Shown here one piece after another: positions 50,033 to 59,450 of a stretch of 64,000 bases of DNA. The notes under the pieces were generated by a model. That model saw only the letters and a list, made by a program, of their open reading frames with translations. It was not told the origin of the DNA and ran no database searches. The DNA comes from an uncultured Mobiluncus sp. GTDB lineage: Bacteria > Actinomycetota > Actinomycetes > Actinomycetales > Actinomycetaceae. The translations under genes were made by a program, and so were the position numbers. The stretch covers positions 62,001 to 126,000 of the forward strand of contig NZ_CALUCZ010000003.1 of NCBI RefSeq assembly GCF_943914685.1. The letters run 5' to 3'. Position 1 is the first letter of the stretch; every line of letters starts with the position of its first letter.

Positions 50033-51454
50033 ATGTTTAATGATTCGCAATCAGTAATTAATTTTGTGAAAGAGAAAAACATTCGTTTCATCGATGTGCG
50101 CTTTTCCGACCTTTACGGAACTATGCAGCACCTCACCATACCCACCAATATGCTGGAGGAAACGCTCACTGACGGAATGATGTTTGACGGTTCGTCCATC
50201 AACGGTTTCACCGCGATTCATGAATCCGACATGAAACTGATTCCCGACCCCACCGCGGCTTTCGTCGATCCGTTCCGCCGGGAACCGACCTTGGTGCTGT
50301 ATTCCTCTATCGTCGATCCCTTTACGAACGAGCCGTTTTCCCGTGATCCGCGCGGCGTAACCCAGAAAGCGGAGGCCTACCTGAAGTCCACCGGCATCGC
50401 CGACACGGCGTACCTGGCTCCTGAACCGGAGTTTTACATTTTTGATTCCATTCAGTTCCGCACCGATCCGCACGATACTTTCGTGAAAATTGGTTCTCGA
50501 GAATCGCCAGTGACCTCGGGTGATTGGGAGGACGGGCACAACTTGGGCAACAAGATGCCGTTCCAAGCCGGCTACGTCCCCGTCCCCCCGATGGACGCCA
50601 CCGCCGACGACCGGGACGCCATTGTGCGCGCCTTGCAAGAGACCGGTTTTGAAATCGAACGTTCTCACCACGAAGTCGGGGCGTCGGGCCAGCAGGAAAT
50701 CAACTACACCTATTCCACTCTGCTGCACGCGGCGGACAACCTCACGGTGTTCAAATACATCGTGAAGAACAAGGCAATCGAACTGGGCAAGACCGTAACT
50801 TTCATGCCCAAGCCGCTGTGGGGTCAGGCCGGTTCGGGAATGCACTGCCACGTGTCTTTGTGGAAAGACGGCAATCCCCTGTTCTACGGTGAAAACGGCT
50901 ATGGCGGCCTGTCTGACCTGGCACGTTGGTTTATCGGCGGGTTGCTGCGCCACGCGGCCGCGATTCTGCCGTTTACGAACCCGTCCATCAACTCTTTCCG
51001 CCGCTTGGTTCCGGGCTTTGAAGCCCCGGTGAACCTGGTGTATTCGGCGCGTAACCGGTCGGCTTGCATTCGTATTCCGGTGACCGGGACTTCCCCGAAA
51101 GCAAAGCGTGTCGAGTATCGCGTGCCCGATCCTTCGGCGAACCCCTACCTGGCTTTCCCCGCGATTTTGATGGCGGGCCTGGACGGGATTCGCAATCGTA
51201 TCGAGCCGGCCGAGCCTATCGACAAAGACCTTTACGAACTTCCTCCTGAGGAGTACCGCGACATCGATAAACTGCCGCCGTCGTTAGATTTGGCGTTGCG
51301 CGCTCTGGAGGACGACAACGAGTTTCTCACCGAGGGTGACGTGTTCACGACTGACCTGTTAGAGACGTGGATTCGGCTGAAACGCGAAAATGAGGTGCAA
51401 AAGTTGTTCGTGCACCCCCACCCGCTGGAGTTTGAACTGTACTACAACTGCTGA
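50033..51454 (+). CDS. glnA: Glutamine synthetase type I
   Basis: Condenses ammonia and glutamate to glutamine with ATP. The 473-residue product has the GSI features: DLYGTMQHLTIP near the N-terminus, DGSSINGF (latch/Asp50 loop), PEPEFYIFD (metal Glu), GASGQQEINYTYSTLL, MPKPLWGQAGSGMHCHVSLW (ATP/metal site), NPSINSFRRLVPGFEAP and RSACIRIP. The adenylylation site is present as KDLYELPPEEY (Tyr about residue 401), so it is GSI-beta and likely controlled by GlnE. A strong GGAGG site precedes the ATG. It ends in a strong terminator. The identity is unambiguous. Confidence 0.98.
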   Translation: MFNDSQSVINFVKEKNIRFIDVRFSDLYGTMQHLTIPTNMLEETLTDGMMFDGSSINGFTAIHESDMKLIPDPTAAFVDPFRREPTLVLYSSIVDPFTNEPFSRDPRGVTQKAEAYLKSTGIADTAYLAPEPEFYIFDSIQFRTDPHDTFVKIGSRESPVTSGDWEDGHNLGNKMPFQAGYVPVPPMDATADDRDAIVRALQETGFEIERSHHEVGASGQQEINYTYSTLLHAADNLTVFKYIVKNKAIELGKTVTFMPKPLWGQAGSGMHCHVSLWKDGNPLFYGENGYGGLSDLARWFIGGLLRHAAAILPFTNPSINSFRRLVPGFEAPVNLVYSARNRSACIRIPVTGTSPKAKRVEYRVPDPSANPYLAFPAILMAGLDGIRNRIEPAEPIDKDLYELPPEEYRDIDKLPPSLDLALRALEDDNEFLTEGDVFTTDLLETWIRLKRENEVQKLFVHPHPLEFELYYNC

Positions 51455-51498
51455 TAACTGCCGTTTTCCGCAGGTTCACAAGGGACCTGCCGCACTTT

Positions 51499-51541
51499 CG
51501 CGTTGCCGTCACCTGATTCTGGGTGGCGGCGGCGCGTTTTT
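51499..51541 (+). terminator. Intrinsic terminator of glnA
   Basis: A long stem (51499-51513 with 51522-51536, including a few G-T wobbles) with an 8-base loop is followed by TTTTT. The same bases encode the last codons of the convergent Ala-rich protein gene. Confidence 0.85.
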
Positions 51542-52924
51542 ATCCCTGGGTTTTTCCCGCATCAGCCACGGCCCAATCATCAGCATAATTCCGATGATAG
51601 CGGCGAAACTCAGCGCGACAATTTCCTCTGGAACCACTCCGTCAACAAACACTCGCATGACGACCAGGGTTATCACCAGCACGCCGCAAAAACTGATGAG
51701 GTTGCCGGCCGTGAGGTTGGCGATACCCAGATTCAGGTTCAGGCTCTGCTGCAGTTTCGCCCCGAAACCGCTGGCTGCCGCGACTTGGCTCATATACATC
51801 GGGTCCTCTGAGACACCGGAGACGCTGGTGCCTAACTGGCCGGCTTTCGGGGCTGGGTCTTGGGGGGTCATCGGGGCTGGCAACGCGGGTGCCGGATTGG
51901 CGTCAGGCCCTACGGCGGCGTTACGCGCTTGGTTCTGGGGGTGTGCCGCCGTGGTTTTTCCCTCGCTGGCCGACGCCGCCGCCTGAGCGACGGCCTGCTG
52001 AGCATTGGCCTGGGCCACGTTGGCTTGACGTACCGCCGCTTCGGGCATGGCGGCCGGAACCGCCGGCGCGCCGGGAGCGCTTGCGGGGGTGCCGGTAGGA
52101 TTCGCGGGGGCAGGAGCAGCCTGGGTCTGGGCTCCTTCCGCCCGCAGGGTTGCCGCTCCGGCAGCGGTCTGCGTGGCCGTTTGGGCGCCAGCCAGTTGTG
52201 TGGCCGCCGCTTGAGCGGAAGTGGCGGGAGCGGTATTTGCGCCGGCAGCAGCGTTTGCCAGGGTGGGCAAGGCGGATTGGGCAGCAGTGCCCGCCGCAGC
52301 TGTACCCGGATTCGCAGCTCCCGCGGCAGAGGCGGGGGTCGCGGTAGCTGCGGCCCCGCTATTTTGGGCCGCGGCGTAGAGATTTGCTCCCTGTCCGGGA
52401 GGAATCATCTGCGCACGTCCCAAAGAGGTTTGTACTGTTCCGGGAGACACCGTGGATTGGGAAAATGACTGCAGCATTCGTGCCAAAGAATCCGGATTCG
52501 CCCCACTCTTTTGGGTGGCGGCTTGACCAGCAGCGTTCTGCCAGGCGCTGCGGGAGTTTTGCAGCGCGGAGTCAAGGTTGGTGCCGGAGGTTCCAGTGTT
52601 GGGCAGCAACTGAGTGGCCGGAGAGTCGTTGGATTGGGCGGACGCCGGATTGGGCTTTCCGGTTGCTGCCTCGGAAGTGTTTTGCGCCGATGCCAGCCCC
52701 GCCACAATGTTGGCGACGGCAGCAGAGTTTTGTGGCACCGGCAAGCCGGTAGCGCTCAAGTTCCCCTGGGCGGCCGCCCCCATATTGGCCGCGGCGTTGT
52801 TGACCGCAGCTTGCGCGTTTTGGGCGGCGGTGGCAGCATTTTGGGCGACATTAGCCGCATTGGCAGCGTTAGCAACCCCTGGACTTCCTAACGGAAAGGA
52901 GGGGCCGACCGCAGGTATGCTCAT
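51509..52924 (-). CDS. Ala/Asn/Gln-rich membrane protein of unknown function
   Basis: 471 residues from ATG 52924 (GGGGGAG upstream). No signal peptide. Residues ~15-365 are extremely rich in Ala with Asn, Gln, Thr, Pro and Gly, in short irregular repeats such as NAANAANVAQNAATAAQNAQ and many 'AAQ', 'AGA', 'TAA' units. The C-terminal ~90 residues are conventional: SGFGAKLQQSLNLNLGIANL, two hydrophobic segments (about 395-415 and 423-443) and a basic, Pro-rich tail ending PPPPRIR. This suggests a tail-anchored protein with a long, flexible or coiled region whose side of the membrane is uncertain. It is convergent with glnA and divergent from the acyl-CoA synthetase gene. No family recognised. 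Confidence 0.7.
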   Translation of the reverse strand: MSIPAVGPSFPLGSPGVANAANAANVAQNAATAAQNAQAAVNNAAANMGAAAQGNLSATGLPVPQNSAAVANIVAGLASAQNTSEAATGKPNPASAQSNDSPATQLLPNTGTSGTNLDSALQNSRSAWQNAAGQAATQKSGANPDSLARMLQSFSQSTVSPGTVQTSLGRAQMIPPGQGANLYAAAQNSGAAATATPASAAGAANPGTAAAGTAAQSALPTLANAAAGANTAPATSAQAAATQLAGAQTATQTAAGAATLRAEGAQTQAAPAPANPTGTPASAPGAPAVPAAMPEAAVRQANVAQANAQQAVAQAAASASEGKTTAAHPQNQARNAAVGPDANPAPALPAPMTPQDPAPKAGQLGTSVSGVSEDPMYMSQVAAASGFGAKLQQSLNLNLGIANLTAGNLISFCGVLVITLVVMRVFVDGVVPEEIVALSFAAIIGIMLMIGPWLMREKPRDKNAPPPPRIR

Positions 52925-53122
52925 GGACGCTCCCCCCTTCAATGAGATTTCCCTAGGAAAGTATGCCCGCCGATTTGATAACCCTTACATCGGCTCTGCT
53001 GGTTTCATTATGAGGCCCCACAATCACAAAGTCCACTATTTCGGCACAGTTGAGCCAAATACTATGTTCTATCTTTCGGCCTATTTTGCGGTATGTTAAA
53101 CCTATTGATTCAGGAGGCTCTG

Positions 53123-54931
53123 TTGACCACAAACTATTACGCCACCCCCGCCCAAATCAGCCTGGAACCCAACGATTCCATACCTGCACTGTTTTTCACC
53201 CGCGCACGGCGCACTCCCCAGGCGGTCGTGATGATGCGGCCGCAGCCTTTCGGAGATGGCTGGGAAGAGATTACCGCCTCCACTCTGGCTAACCAGATTA
53301 TCGATGTGGCGCGCGGATTTATCGGTATGGGGCTAGAGCCCGGGGACAGCATCGGCATCATGGCCGGGACCTCCTACGAATGGGTATTGTTAGATTACGC
53401 CGCCCAGTCGGCTGGTCTGACCGTGGTTCCCATCTATGAAACTGATTCGGCAGCCCAGGTGGACTGGATTTTGGAGGATACTGGGGCGCGTTTTGTCATC
53501 ACCGAAACCGCGACTCAGACTCGCTTGGTTGAGTCCACCGGACGGGTTGTGGATTGCGGGGTAGCCGCTCTCCAGGACGGGGCGCTGGACCAGATTCGCC
53601 TCAAAGGAACCAACATTCGCAAACAGGAAGTTCGGGAGCGCTTGTCCGCAGTCAACCTTGATTCGGTGCTCTCCATCGTTTATACCTCCGGAACGACCGG
53701 TAAACCGAAAGGCGTGGAGCTGACCCAGCGCAACTTCGTCTATATGGCTTTGATGATTGGGGACAGTTTGCCCGAAGTCATCGACAACAAAAAGACCCGT
53801 ATGCTGCTGTTTTTACCGCTGGCACACGTGTTCGCCCGTTTCAGTTCCTACACGGTACTTTCTGGGCGCGGCATGCTGGGCTGCGTCCCAAACGTGAAAA
53901 ACCTGCTGCATGACCTGCAATCTTTCCGCCCCACCAGCATGATTGTGGTGCCTCGGGTTTTGGAAAAAATTTACACCGCTGCCCAGGTCAAGGCCGGTCG
54001 CGGTCTGAAACACACAATTTTCAGTTGGGCGGTGGCGCAGGCCATTCACTACTCGGAAGCTTTAGAGGATCCAAACCGCAAGTTTGTGGGATTCCGCTTG
54101 CATCGTTCTCACGCTATTGCGGACAAGCTGCTGTTTTCTAAACTCCTGGAACTGATGGGCGGGGACTGCCGCTGGGTCATCAGCGGTGGTGCTCCCCTAG
54201 GCGCGCGTTTGGGGCATTTTTTCCGCGGCGTGGGCTTGACTGTCATCGAAGGCTGGGGTCTGACGGAAACCGCCGGTCCGGTTACCGGCAACTTGCCTGG
54301 CAATATCCGAATCGGTAGCGTGGGGCGCCCGCTGCCTGGCGTGGAAATAAAACTTGACAGTAGCGGGGAAATTTTTGTTCGTTCCGACCTGGTGATGCGC
54401 GGGTATCGCAACAACCCCGAGGCGACCCGCCAGGCTTTAGACCCCGACGGCTGGTTCGCCAGCGGAGACTTGGGCGAAATCGACGACGACGGTTTCCTCA
54501 GCATTACCGGCCGTAAGAAAGAACTTATCGTGACGGCCTCGGGAAAGAACGTCTCTCCAGCTCCGTTGGAGGACTCGTTCCGCGGTCACCCCTTGGTTTC
54601 CAACGTGGTCGTCATCGGAGACAAAAGGCCGTTTGTGTCGGCTCTGGTGACTTTGGACCGGGAGATGCTGCCCACGTGGTTGGCTAACCACAAACTTCCG
54701 CCCATGGATCCGGCGACTGCCGCCCTTCACCCCGCTGTTCAAGAATCCCTGATGAAAGGCGCCCAGCGGGCCTCCGCCAGCGTCTCGAGAGCCGAATCTA
54801 TCCGCAAAGTACGGGTTATTATCGGCGACTTTACCGTGGACAACGGCCTGTTGACGCCGTCTTTAAAGGTTCGTCGGGAACTGGTCATTAAAAAATACGC
54901 CAAAGAAATCGAATCCATTTACGCGAAATAG
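53123..54931 (+). CDS. fadD: Long-chain fatty-acid--CoA ligase (FadD15-like)
   Basis: ANL-superfamily enzyme activating fatty acids via acyl-AMP to acyl-CoA. About 602 residues. Motifs are the P-loop YTSGTTGKPKGVELTQRN (about residues 189-206), LPLAHVFARF, the GWGLTETAGPVTGN substrate/ATP motif, DGWFASGDLGEID and GRKKELIVTASGKNVSP with the catalytic-hinge region. The start is TTG 53123 with AGGAGG 5 bases upstream; an ATG at 53093 lies before this site and is unlikely. Closest in layout to mycobacterial FadD15. It is a single-gene unit divergent from the Ala-rich protein gene. Confidence 0.94.
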   Translation: MTTNYYATPAQISLEPNDSIPALFFTRARRTPQAVVMMRPQPFGDGWEEITASTLANQIIDVARGFIGMGLEPGDSIGIMAGTSYEWVLLDYAAQSAGLTVVPIYETDSAAQVDWILEDTGARFVITETATQTRLVESTGRVVDCGVAALQDGALDQIRLKGTNIRKQEVRERLSAVNLDSVLSIVYTSGTTGKPKGVELTQRNFVYMALMIGDSLPEVIDNKKTRMLLFLPLAHVFARFSSYTVLSGRGMLGCVPNVKNLLHDLQSFRPTSMIVVPRVLEKIYTAAQVKAGRGLKHTIFSWAVAQAIHYSEALEDPNRKFVGFRLHRSHAIADKLLFSKLLELMGGDCRWVISGGAPLGARLGHFFRGVGLTVIEGWGLTETAGPVTGNLPGNIRIGSVGRPLPGVEIKLDSSGEIFVRSDLVMRGYRNNPEATRQALDPDGWFASGDLGEIDDDGFLSITGRKKELIVTASGKNVSPAPLEDSFRGHPLVSNVVVIGDKRPFVSALVTLDREMLPTWLANHKLPPMDPATAALHPAVQESLMKGAQRASASVSRAESIRKVRVIIGDFTVDNGLLTPSLKVRRELVIKKYAKEIESIYAK

Positions 54932-54969
54932 ACGCTGCACGAGTTGCTGCATTGAGAGGTTAAATCAAG

Positions 54970-54994
54970 TTGGACCCGCGAGCGGCGGGTCCAA
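54970..54994. terminator. Hairpin between convergent fadD and surface-protein genes
   Basis: TTGGACCCGC (54970-54979) and its complement (54985-54994) form a perfect 10-bp stem with a 5-base loop, 38 bases after the fadD stop and about 35 bases past the surface-protein stop. The T-runs are poor. Confidence 0.65.
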
Positions 54995-55028
54995 CCAGTG
55001 GAGGTTTTAGTTATTCGGATTGAACGAG

Positions 55029-56003
55029 TTACCGTTCAACCGCGCTGGCGCGGCGACGCGTGGTGGCGACTGCGCCAGCCAGCAATCCGGCGCCGGCAAT
55101 CAGGGCAGCGACAGAAAGCAAAGCAGCATACTGGGCAACGGAACCGGTGCGAGCCAGGGAGCGGCTCAAGGAGCCAGCTTCGCCGACGGTCTGAGACCGA
55201 TTGACTTGGGCCTGCTGAGCGGGAGCCGCCTGCACGGCGGAAGTCTGGACAGCGGTGGCGGGAACCACGTTGGCGTTGACTGCCGGGGCCTCAGAAACAG
55301 CCGCGTTCAGCAACGGGGTGGTCTGACCGGGAACCAAAGCCGGGCCGGCAGGTTCCGGAAGCTCAAACCACACAACCTGGGATTGACCGTTGGGGTCAGC
55401 CGGAGGAGTGTTTTCGGTCTTTGCCATGGTCAGCAACGGGGCGGGAGCCTGGGGGTCAGGAGCCGCGACCGGAGTGGAAACGGGGGCCATTGCGCTGTAG
55501 TGAGGCACTACATAAGTAACGGGAACGACCTGTGTCGGGGCGGGTTCAGCAGCCTCTGCCGGCTCAGCGGCGGGAGCAGCCTCCTCGGCCTCTGTCTGAG
55601 GTTCAGCCGGAGCGGCTTCCTCAGCGGGCTCAGCCTCGGTAGCAGTGCCTTCTTCGGCGGGAGCGGCAGTCTGTTCCTCAGCAGTTTCAGAGACTTCTGC
55701 TTCGGTCGTTTCGGGGGCTGGCGTGGTTTCCTGCGGGGCGGGTTCAGCACCCGGGGCAGGTTCCTCGGTGGCTTCCTCAGAAGCAGCCGGTTCACTCTGA
55801 GTCGCCTGCGTAGCTTCTTCAGTTTCCTCAGTGCCAGCGACAGTAATGTCATTTTCCGCAGCAGTAGCGCCCGCCACCTCTATGGCGGGATCCGCTTCCA
55901 GTGCGGCCTGCGTACCATCGTCCGCGAAGGACGGGGCGAAACCCATCACCGCAGCTATAAGTAAGCCGCCTCCTGCGGCGTAAAGCTTATGTGAATTTTT
56001 CAT
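55029..56003 (-). CDS. Sortase-anchored surface protein with LARTG signal
   Basis: 324 residues from ATG 56003 (GGAGG 9-10 bases upstream). Residues 1-28 are a signal peptide ending near SFADD. A low-complexity region follows, rich in Glu, Ala, Pro and Thr (about 40-170), like a cell-wall-spanning stalk. A small segment with THVVP-like Val/Pro-rich sequence and VVWFELPEPAGPALVPG lies in the middle. The C-terminus has LARTG, a ~25-residue hydrophobic stretch and TTRRRASAVER, i.e. a cell-wall sorting signal in which LARTG replaces LPXTG. No known adhesin or enzyme domain is visible. It is expressed from its own promoter with an approximately 90-nt leader. A stalk-like or masking surface protein is the likely role. 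Confidence 0.8.
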   Translation of the reverse strand: MKNSHKLYAAGGGLLIAAVMGFAPSFADDGTQAALEADPAIEVAGATAAENDITVAGTEETEEATQATQSEPAASEEATEEPAPGAEPAPQETTPAPETTEAEVSETAEEQTAAPAEEGTATEAEPAEEAAPAEPQTEAEEAAPAAEPAEAAEPAPTQVVPVTYVVPHYSAMAPVSTPVAAPDPQAPAPLLTMAKTENTPPADPNGQSQVVWFELPEPAGPALVPGQTTPLLNAAVSEAPAVNANVVPATAVQTSAVQAAPAQQAQVNRSQTVGEAGSLSRSLARTGSVAQYAALLSVAALIAGAGLLAGAVATTRRRASAVER

Positions 56004-56096
56004 GATCGGAGACCTCCATGCTCCAGCGATACCCTGTATATCGCTCTTCGGTTGCTGTCTTCCGGTTACCCTTCTTACAGCCAACCCGTACTCATA

Positions 56097-56102
56097 AGTA
56101 TA
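56097..56102 (-). promoter_or_regulatory. -10 element of the surface-protein gene
   Basis: TATACT on the minus strand about 95 bases before ATG 56003. A TTGAGC upstream is at the wrong spacing to be its -35, so this is a weak promoter call. Confidence 0.35.
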
Positions 56103-56775
56103 GTCGATTTTGGCTCAATGACGCCGATTGATTACTCCGCCCGGTCTCCCAATTTGAAGTCAAATTTTTCATCTCAGTAAGTTTTAAGCTGGGTGACAGG
56201 AAAAATCGCTGAATTATCAACATTTAAATCGTTTCCAGCTGGTAAGGAATCTTTCATTTTTGTGAGGAATATCACATTTTAGAGATGCGAGCAAGGGTGT
56301 CATTTGACCTGACATTAAAATCAATTTTGTATTCACATTTGAACTTAGCCACACCCCTGTTTTGTGACAAACTCCCACGTGGGAGGCTATTTACCGGGAA
56401 TTGGCGCCGCTGGTCAGCGCGACACGCCAGAGACGCCGAAAATTGCCCCGTCCACCACCACCAGATTCCTAAGAGATTTACTAAAAAAACTCAGACATTC
56501 AGGAACGCTTGGCGAATTTAGGCATTTTCTCAGCTAACCCTCAGATTTGAGTTGCGTTTCGGGACAATTCCACTCAACATGACCGCCGAAAGCGCGGTAG
56601 TATTTTGCATTCATTCGGTAAACACGTTTCCACAATCTGGCAGCTGTTTGGATAATTTGTTGATTGCGAATTTTGGGGAAAATTTCGTTTTCGCGAATCG
56701 GAAGCCGGGCCGTTCCATTACCGTTCGCCACCCATTGCTTGGAGGCCTCTCCTGAACCACCCGTTAAATAAACTG
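56103..56775. other. AT-rich non-coding region, about 670 bp
   Basis: No gene with a ribosome site or family match was found. The sequence is AT-rich and contains several short open frames on both strands that look random. The stretch 56140-56330 is especially AT-rich and may hold upstream activating sequence for the surface-protein gene. No tRNA-like or riboswitch fold was recognised. Confidence 0.4.
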
Positions 56776-56849
<74 letters not shown>

Positions 56850-56960
56850 ATTGCCCGAAAAGCAACATAGACACTTTACCCTATTGGCAACCGAAGGGAA
56901 AAACGCTGCCGCCCCGGACGCTTGAAAAAGAAATAAATCGTTGGAAAGTCGCGGAAAATC

Positions 56961-58532
56961 CTAGCGGCCTTTCCGCTTTTCGCGCACCCGTACCCCGATA
57001 CGCACCGGGGTACCTACGAAACCAAAGGTGTCCCGCAGGCAGTGTTCGATGAAACGCCGGTACTGCGGATCTAAGAATCCGGTCGTGAACAGGACGAATC
57101 GGGGCGGACACACCCCCGCCTGGGTGGCGTAGAGGATACGCGGCTGTTTGCCGCCGCGCAGCGGGTGGGGGTGAGCTGCCACCAGCTCGCCCAAAAACGC
57201 GTTCAAACGCGAGGTCGGAATCCGAATCGTCCACCCCTCCAGAGCGGCTCGCAGCGCCCGGGCAATCCGGTTCGTATGCCAGCCGGTTTTCGCCGAGATG
57301 TTAATCTTGGGCGCCCAGGACACATGCGCCAAGTCCACCTCCTGTTCGTATTTCAGCTCACCCTGACGGTATTCGTCCACCAGGTCCCACTTGTTGTTCA
57401 CCAGCACCAAGGCCCGGCCCGCCTCGACGACCTGGTTCACGACCCGCACGTCTTGTTCCGTGAGAGGCTCTCCCCCGTCCAACAAGACCAACGCCACATC
57501 AGCGTTTTCGATGGCGGCTTGGGTGCGCAGCACCGAGTAGTAATCCGCTCCTACGCTGCGCTTGACTCGGCGACGCACCCCCGCGGTGTCTACAAAAACC
57601 CACTGCTGCCCGTCGAGTTCCAAAACCTCGTCCACCGGATCACGGGTAGTGCCGGGAACTTCTGAAACTACGGCTCGTCCCGCCCCCGACAGGGCGTTCA
57701 GCAGCGAGGACTTGCCCACGTTGGGCCGACCCACAAGGGCGACCCGCGGCGTAGAGTCTTCGGCACGAGTCACCGGTGTGGCCCCGGCCTCGGGCAATGC
57801 CTGCAAAATGGCGTCCAGCAAGTCTCCCGTCCCGCGCCCGTGCAGGGCAGAAATCGGGTAGGGCTGGCCCATGCCGAGGTTCCACAAGGCGGCAGCATCG
57901 GCCTCTTGCCGCTCCGAGTCGACTTTATTGGCCACCAGCAGCACCGGTTTACCAGAACGGCGCAGCAGCTTCATTAAACGCTCATCGGTGGCGGTCGCCC
58001 CCACGTTCGCGTCCACCACGAACAAAGCGGCGTCCGCCAGGTCAATCGCGATTTCGGCTTGTTCCGCGACCGCCCGATCCAGCCCGGAAACTCCCACGTC
58101 CCAACCGCCGGTATCAACGAGGTGAAAATTGCGCCCGTTCCAGTTCGCATCGTAAGTGACCCGGTCTCGCGTCACCCCCGGTTCGTCTAACACCACGGCT
58201 TCGCGACGCCCCAAAATGCGGTTCACCAGGGTGGATTTGCCGACATTGGGTCGACCCACCACGGCGAGGGTGGGCCAGTTTGGAGCGGCAGGCAGTCCGG
58301 CGGCGTCCAACGTCAGGTCCCCGGAGAGCAAATCCAGGTCCTCTGGCTCGAGGTCGTAATCTTCCAGCCCCTCGCGCAGCATTTCATCACGCGCTGCGTC
58401 GGCGGGGTCTACCGTGCCATCGTCGACAAAGTTTTCGTATTCCACGTCAGGGAGTTCATCGCTGGACGCAATCGGATTGGGCTGTTGAGACAGCGTCGCG
58501 TCCCCGGCGTCTCCGGTGGTTTCCTCAGTCAT
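56961..58532 (-). CDS. der: Ribosome-assembly GTPase Der (EngA)
   Basis: Essential GTPase with two tandem G domains, acting in 50S subunit assembly. About 523 residues from ATG 58532 (GGGGGAA upstream). The first G domain has [16 protein letters not shown] (about residue 93), DTGG and NKVD. The second has [27 protein letters not shown] and NKWD. The C-terminal KH-like domain ends in [18 protein letters not shown]. The first ~80 residues are an acidic actinobacterial extension. It follows cmk with a 44-base gap; cmk-der is a standard pair. Confidence 0.97.
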   Translation of the reverse strand: MTEETTGDAGDATLSQQPNPIASSDELPDVEYENFVDDGTVDPADAARDEMLREGLEDYDLEPEDLDLLSGDLTLDAAGLPAAPNWPTLAVVGRPNVGKSTLVNRILGRREAVVLDEPGVTRDRVTYDANWNGRNFHLVDTGGWDVGVSGLDRAVAEQAEIAIDLADAALFVVDANVGATATDERLMKLLRRSGKPVLLVANKVDSERQEADAAALWNLGMGQPYPISALHGRGTGDLLDAILQALPEAGATPVTRAEDSTPRVALVGRPNVGKSSLLNALSGAGRAVVSEVPGTTRDPVDEVLELDGQQWVFVDTAGVRRRVKRSVGADYYSVLRTQAAIENADVALVLLDGGEPLTEQDVRVVNQVVEAGRALVLVNNKWDLVDEYRQGELKYEQEVDLAHVSWAPKINISAKTGWHTNRIARALRAALEGWTIRIPTSRLNAFLGELVAAHPHPLRGGKQPRILYATQAGVCPPRFVLFTTGFLDPQYRRFIEHCLRDTFGFVGTPVRIGVRVREKRKGR

Positions 58533-58576
58533 TATTCCCCCGTGCGTTATTGCCTGGCCAAAGTCCGGGCCAAACC

Positions 58577-59302
58577 TCAATTCGTCGCCTGATCGATCAG
58601 ACGCATAACCGTATCTAAAGTTTGCGACACGCTCAAATCGGTGGAGTCCACCAAAGTCACCCCATCGGCAGCCTCGTGGAATGAAGTGACTTTGGCATCG
58701 CGGGCATCGCGGTCCAAAACCAAGGCACGTTCCCGGTCCAGAGTTTCACTGCGAGCATCGCCTTGATCTTCCAAAGCCCGCCGACTAACCCGCGTCGCTG
58801 CGCTGGCAGTCAGCAGAATCCGCACTTGTGCATCGGGGGCCACCACGGTGGTGATGTCCCGACCTTCCACCACGATACCGCGGGTGGATTCGCGAGCCTG
58901 GGCGATAATGTCACGCTGCAGCGCAATCAGCACGGTACGCACTTCCGGCACGCTCGAGACAGCGGAAACGATGGTGTTGATGTGGTCCGTGCGAATCACG
59001 TGCATGACGTCAATACCGTCCACAAAAATCCGCGGGGCGTGCGGCACCGCATTGACCGTAAGTTTCATGTCCTGCACCGCTGCCGCGATGGCTATGGGAT
59101 CGTTGAGGTCCACCCCGCGGTGCTCCACTCCCCAGGCCGCGGCGCGGTACATCGCTCCCGTATCGAGGTAGCCCAAATCGAGGGCCGCCGCCACGTTGCG
59201 CGAAATGGTGGATTTGCCCGAACCACTGGGGCCGTCGATGGCGACCACCACCCCGCGCCCCAAAATCTTTTCGCGCAATGCCTCATAGTTCGCGTATTCC
59301 AT
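58577..59302 (-). CDS. cmk: Cytidylate kinase
   Basis: Phosphorylates CMP/dCMP with ATP. The 241-residue product starts with a short lead and the P-loop [19 protein letters not shown] (about residues 20-38), then [16 protein letters not shown] (nucleoside site), [11 protein letters not shown] (about 146), [18 protein letters not shown] and the [12 protein letters not shown] segment with arginines for phosphate binding. All expected motifs are present. Upstream lies tyrA with a 148-base gap that shows no gene; downstream is der. Confidence 0.97.
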   Translation of the reverse strand: MEYANYEALREKILGRGVVVAIDGPSGSGKSTISRNVAAALDLGYLDTGAMYRAAAWGVEHRGVDLNDPIAIAAAVQDMKLTVNAVPHAPRIFVDGIDVMHVIRTDHINTIVSAVSSVPEVRTVLIALQRDIIAQARESTRGIVVEGRDITTVVAPDAQVRILLTASAATRVSRRALEDQGDARSETLDRERALVLDRDARDAKVTSFHEAADGVTLVDSTDLSVSQTLDTVMRLIDQATN

Positions 59303-59450
59303 GACTCCCCTACACTTTCCAGGTATTCTGCAAGGCTCCAGTATTCCACATTGAAACCGGTAACGCCCTAAGCAAACCTATCTTACCGGCAAAAGGGCTT
59401 GTAATGACCCGTTATGCCGAGAAAAATCCGGCGCCAAGCGTTCTGCCGGT

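Noticed and set aside
51860..52468. Gly/Arg-rich plus-strand frame opposite the Ala-rich protein
   Set aside because: Complement of Ala/Pro codons; no ribosome site.
53050..53059. TTGAGCCAAA shared with the surface-protein upstream region (56109-56118, minus strand)
   Set aside because: Looked like a common promoter motif, but spacing to the nearest -10-like hexamers differs (7 versus 10 bases), so probably chance.
55020..55964. Gly/Ser/Arg-rich plus-strand frame opposite the surface protein
   Set aside because: Antisense reading of a Glu/Ala/Pro-rich repeat region; composition explains the open frame.
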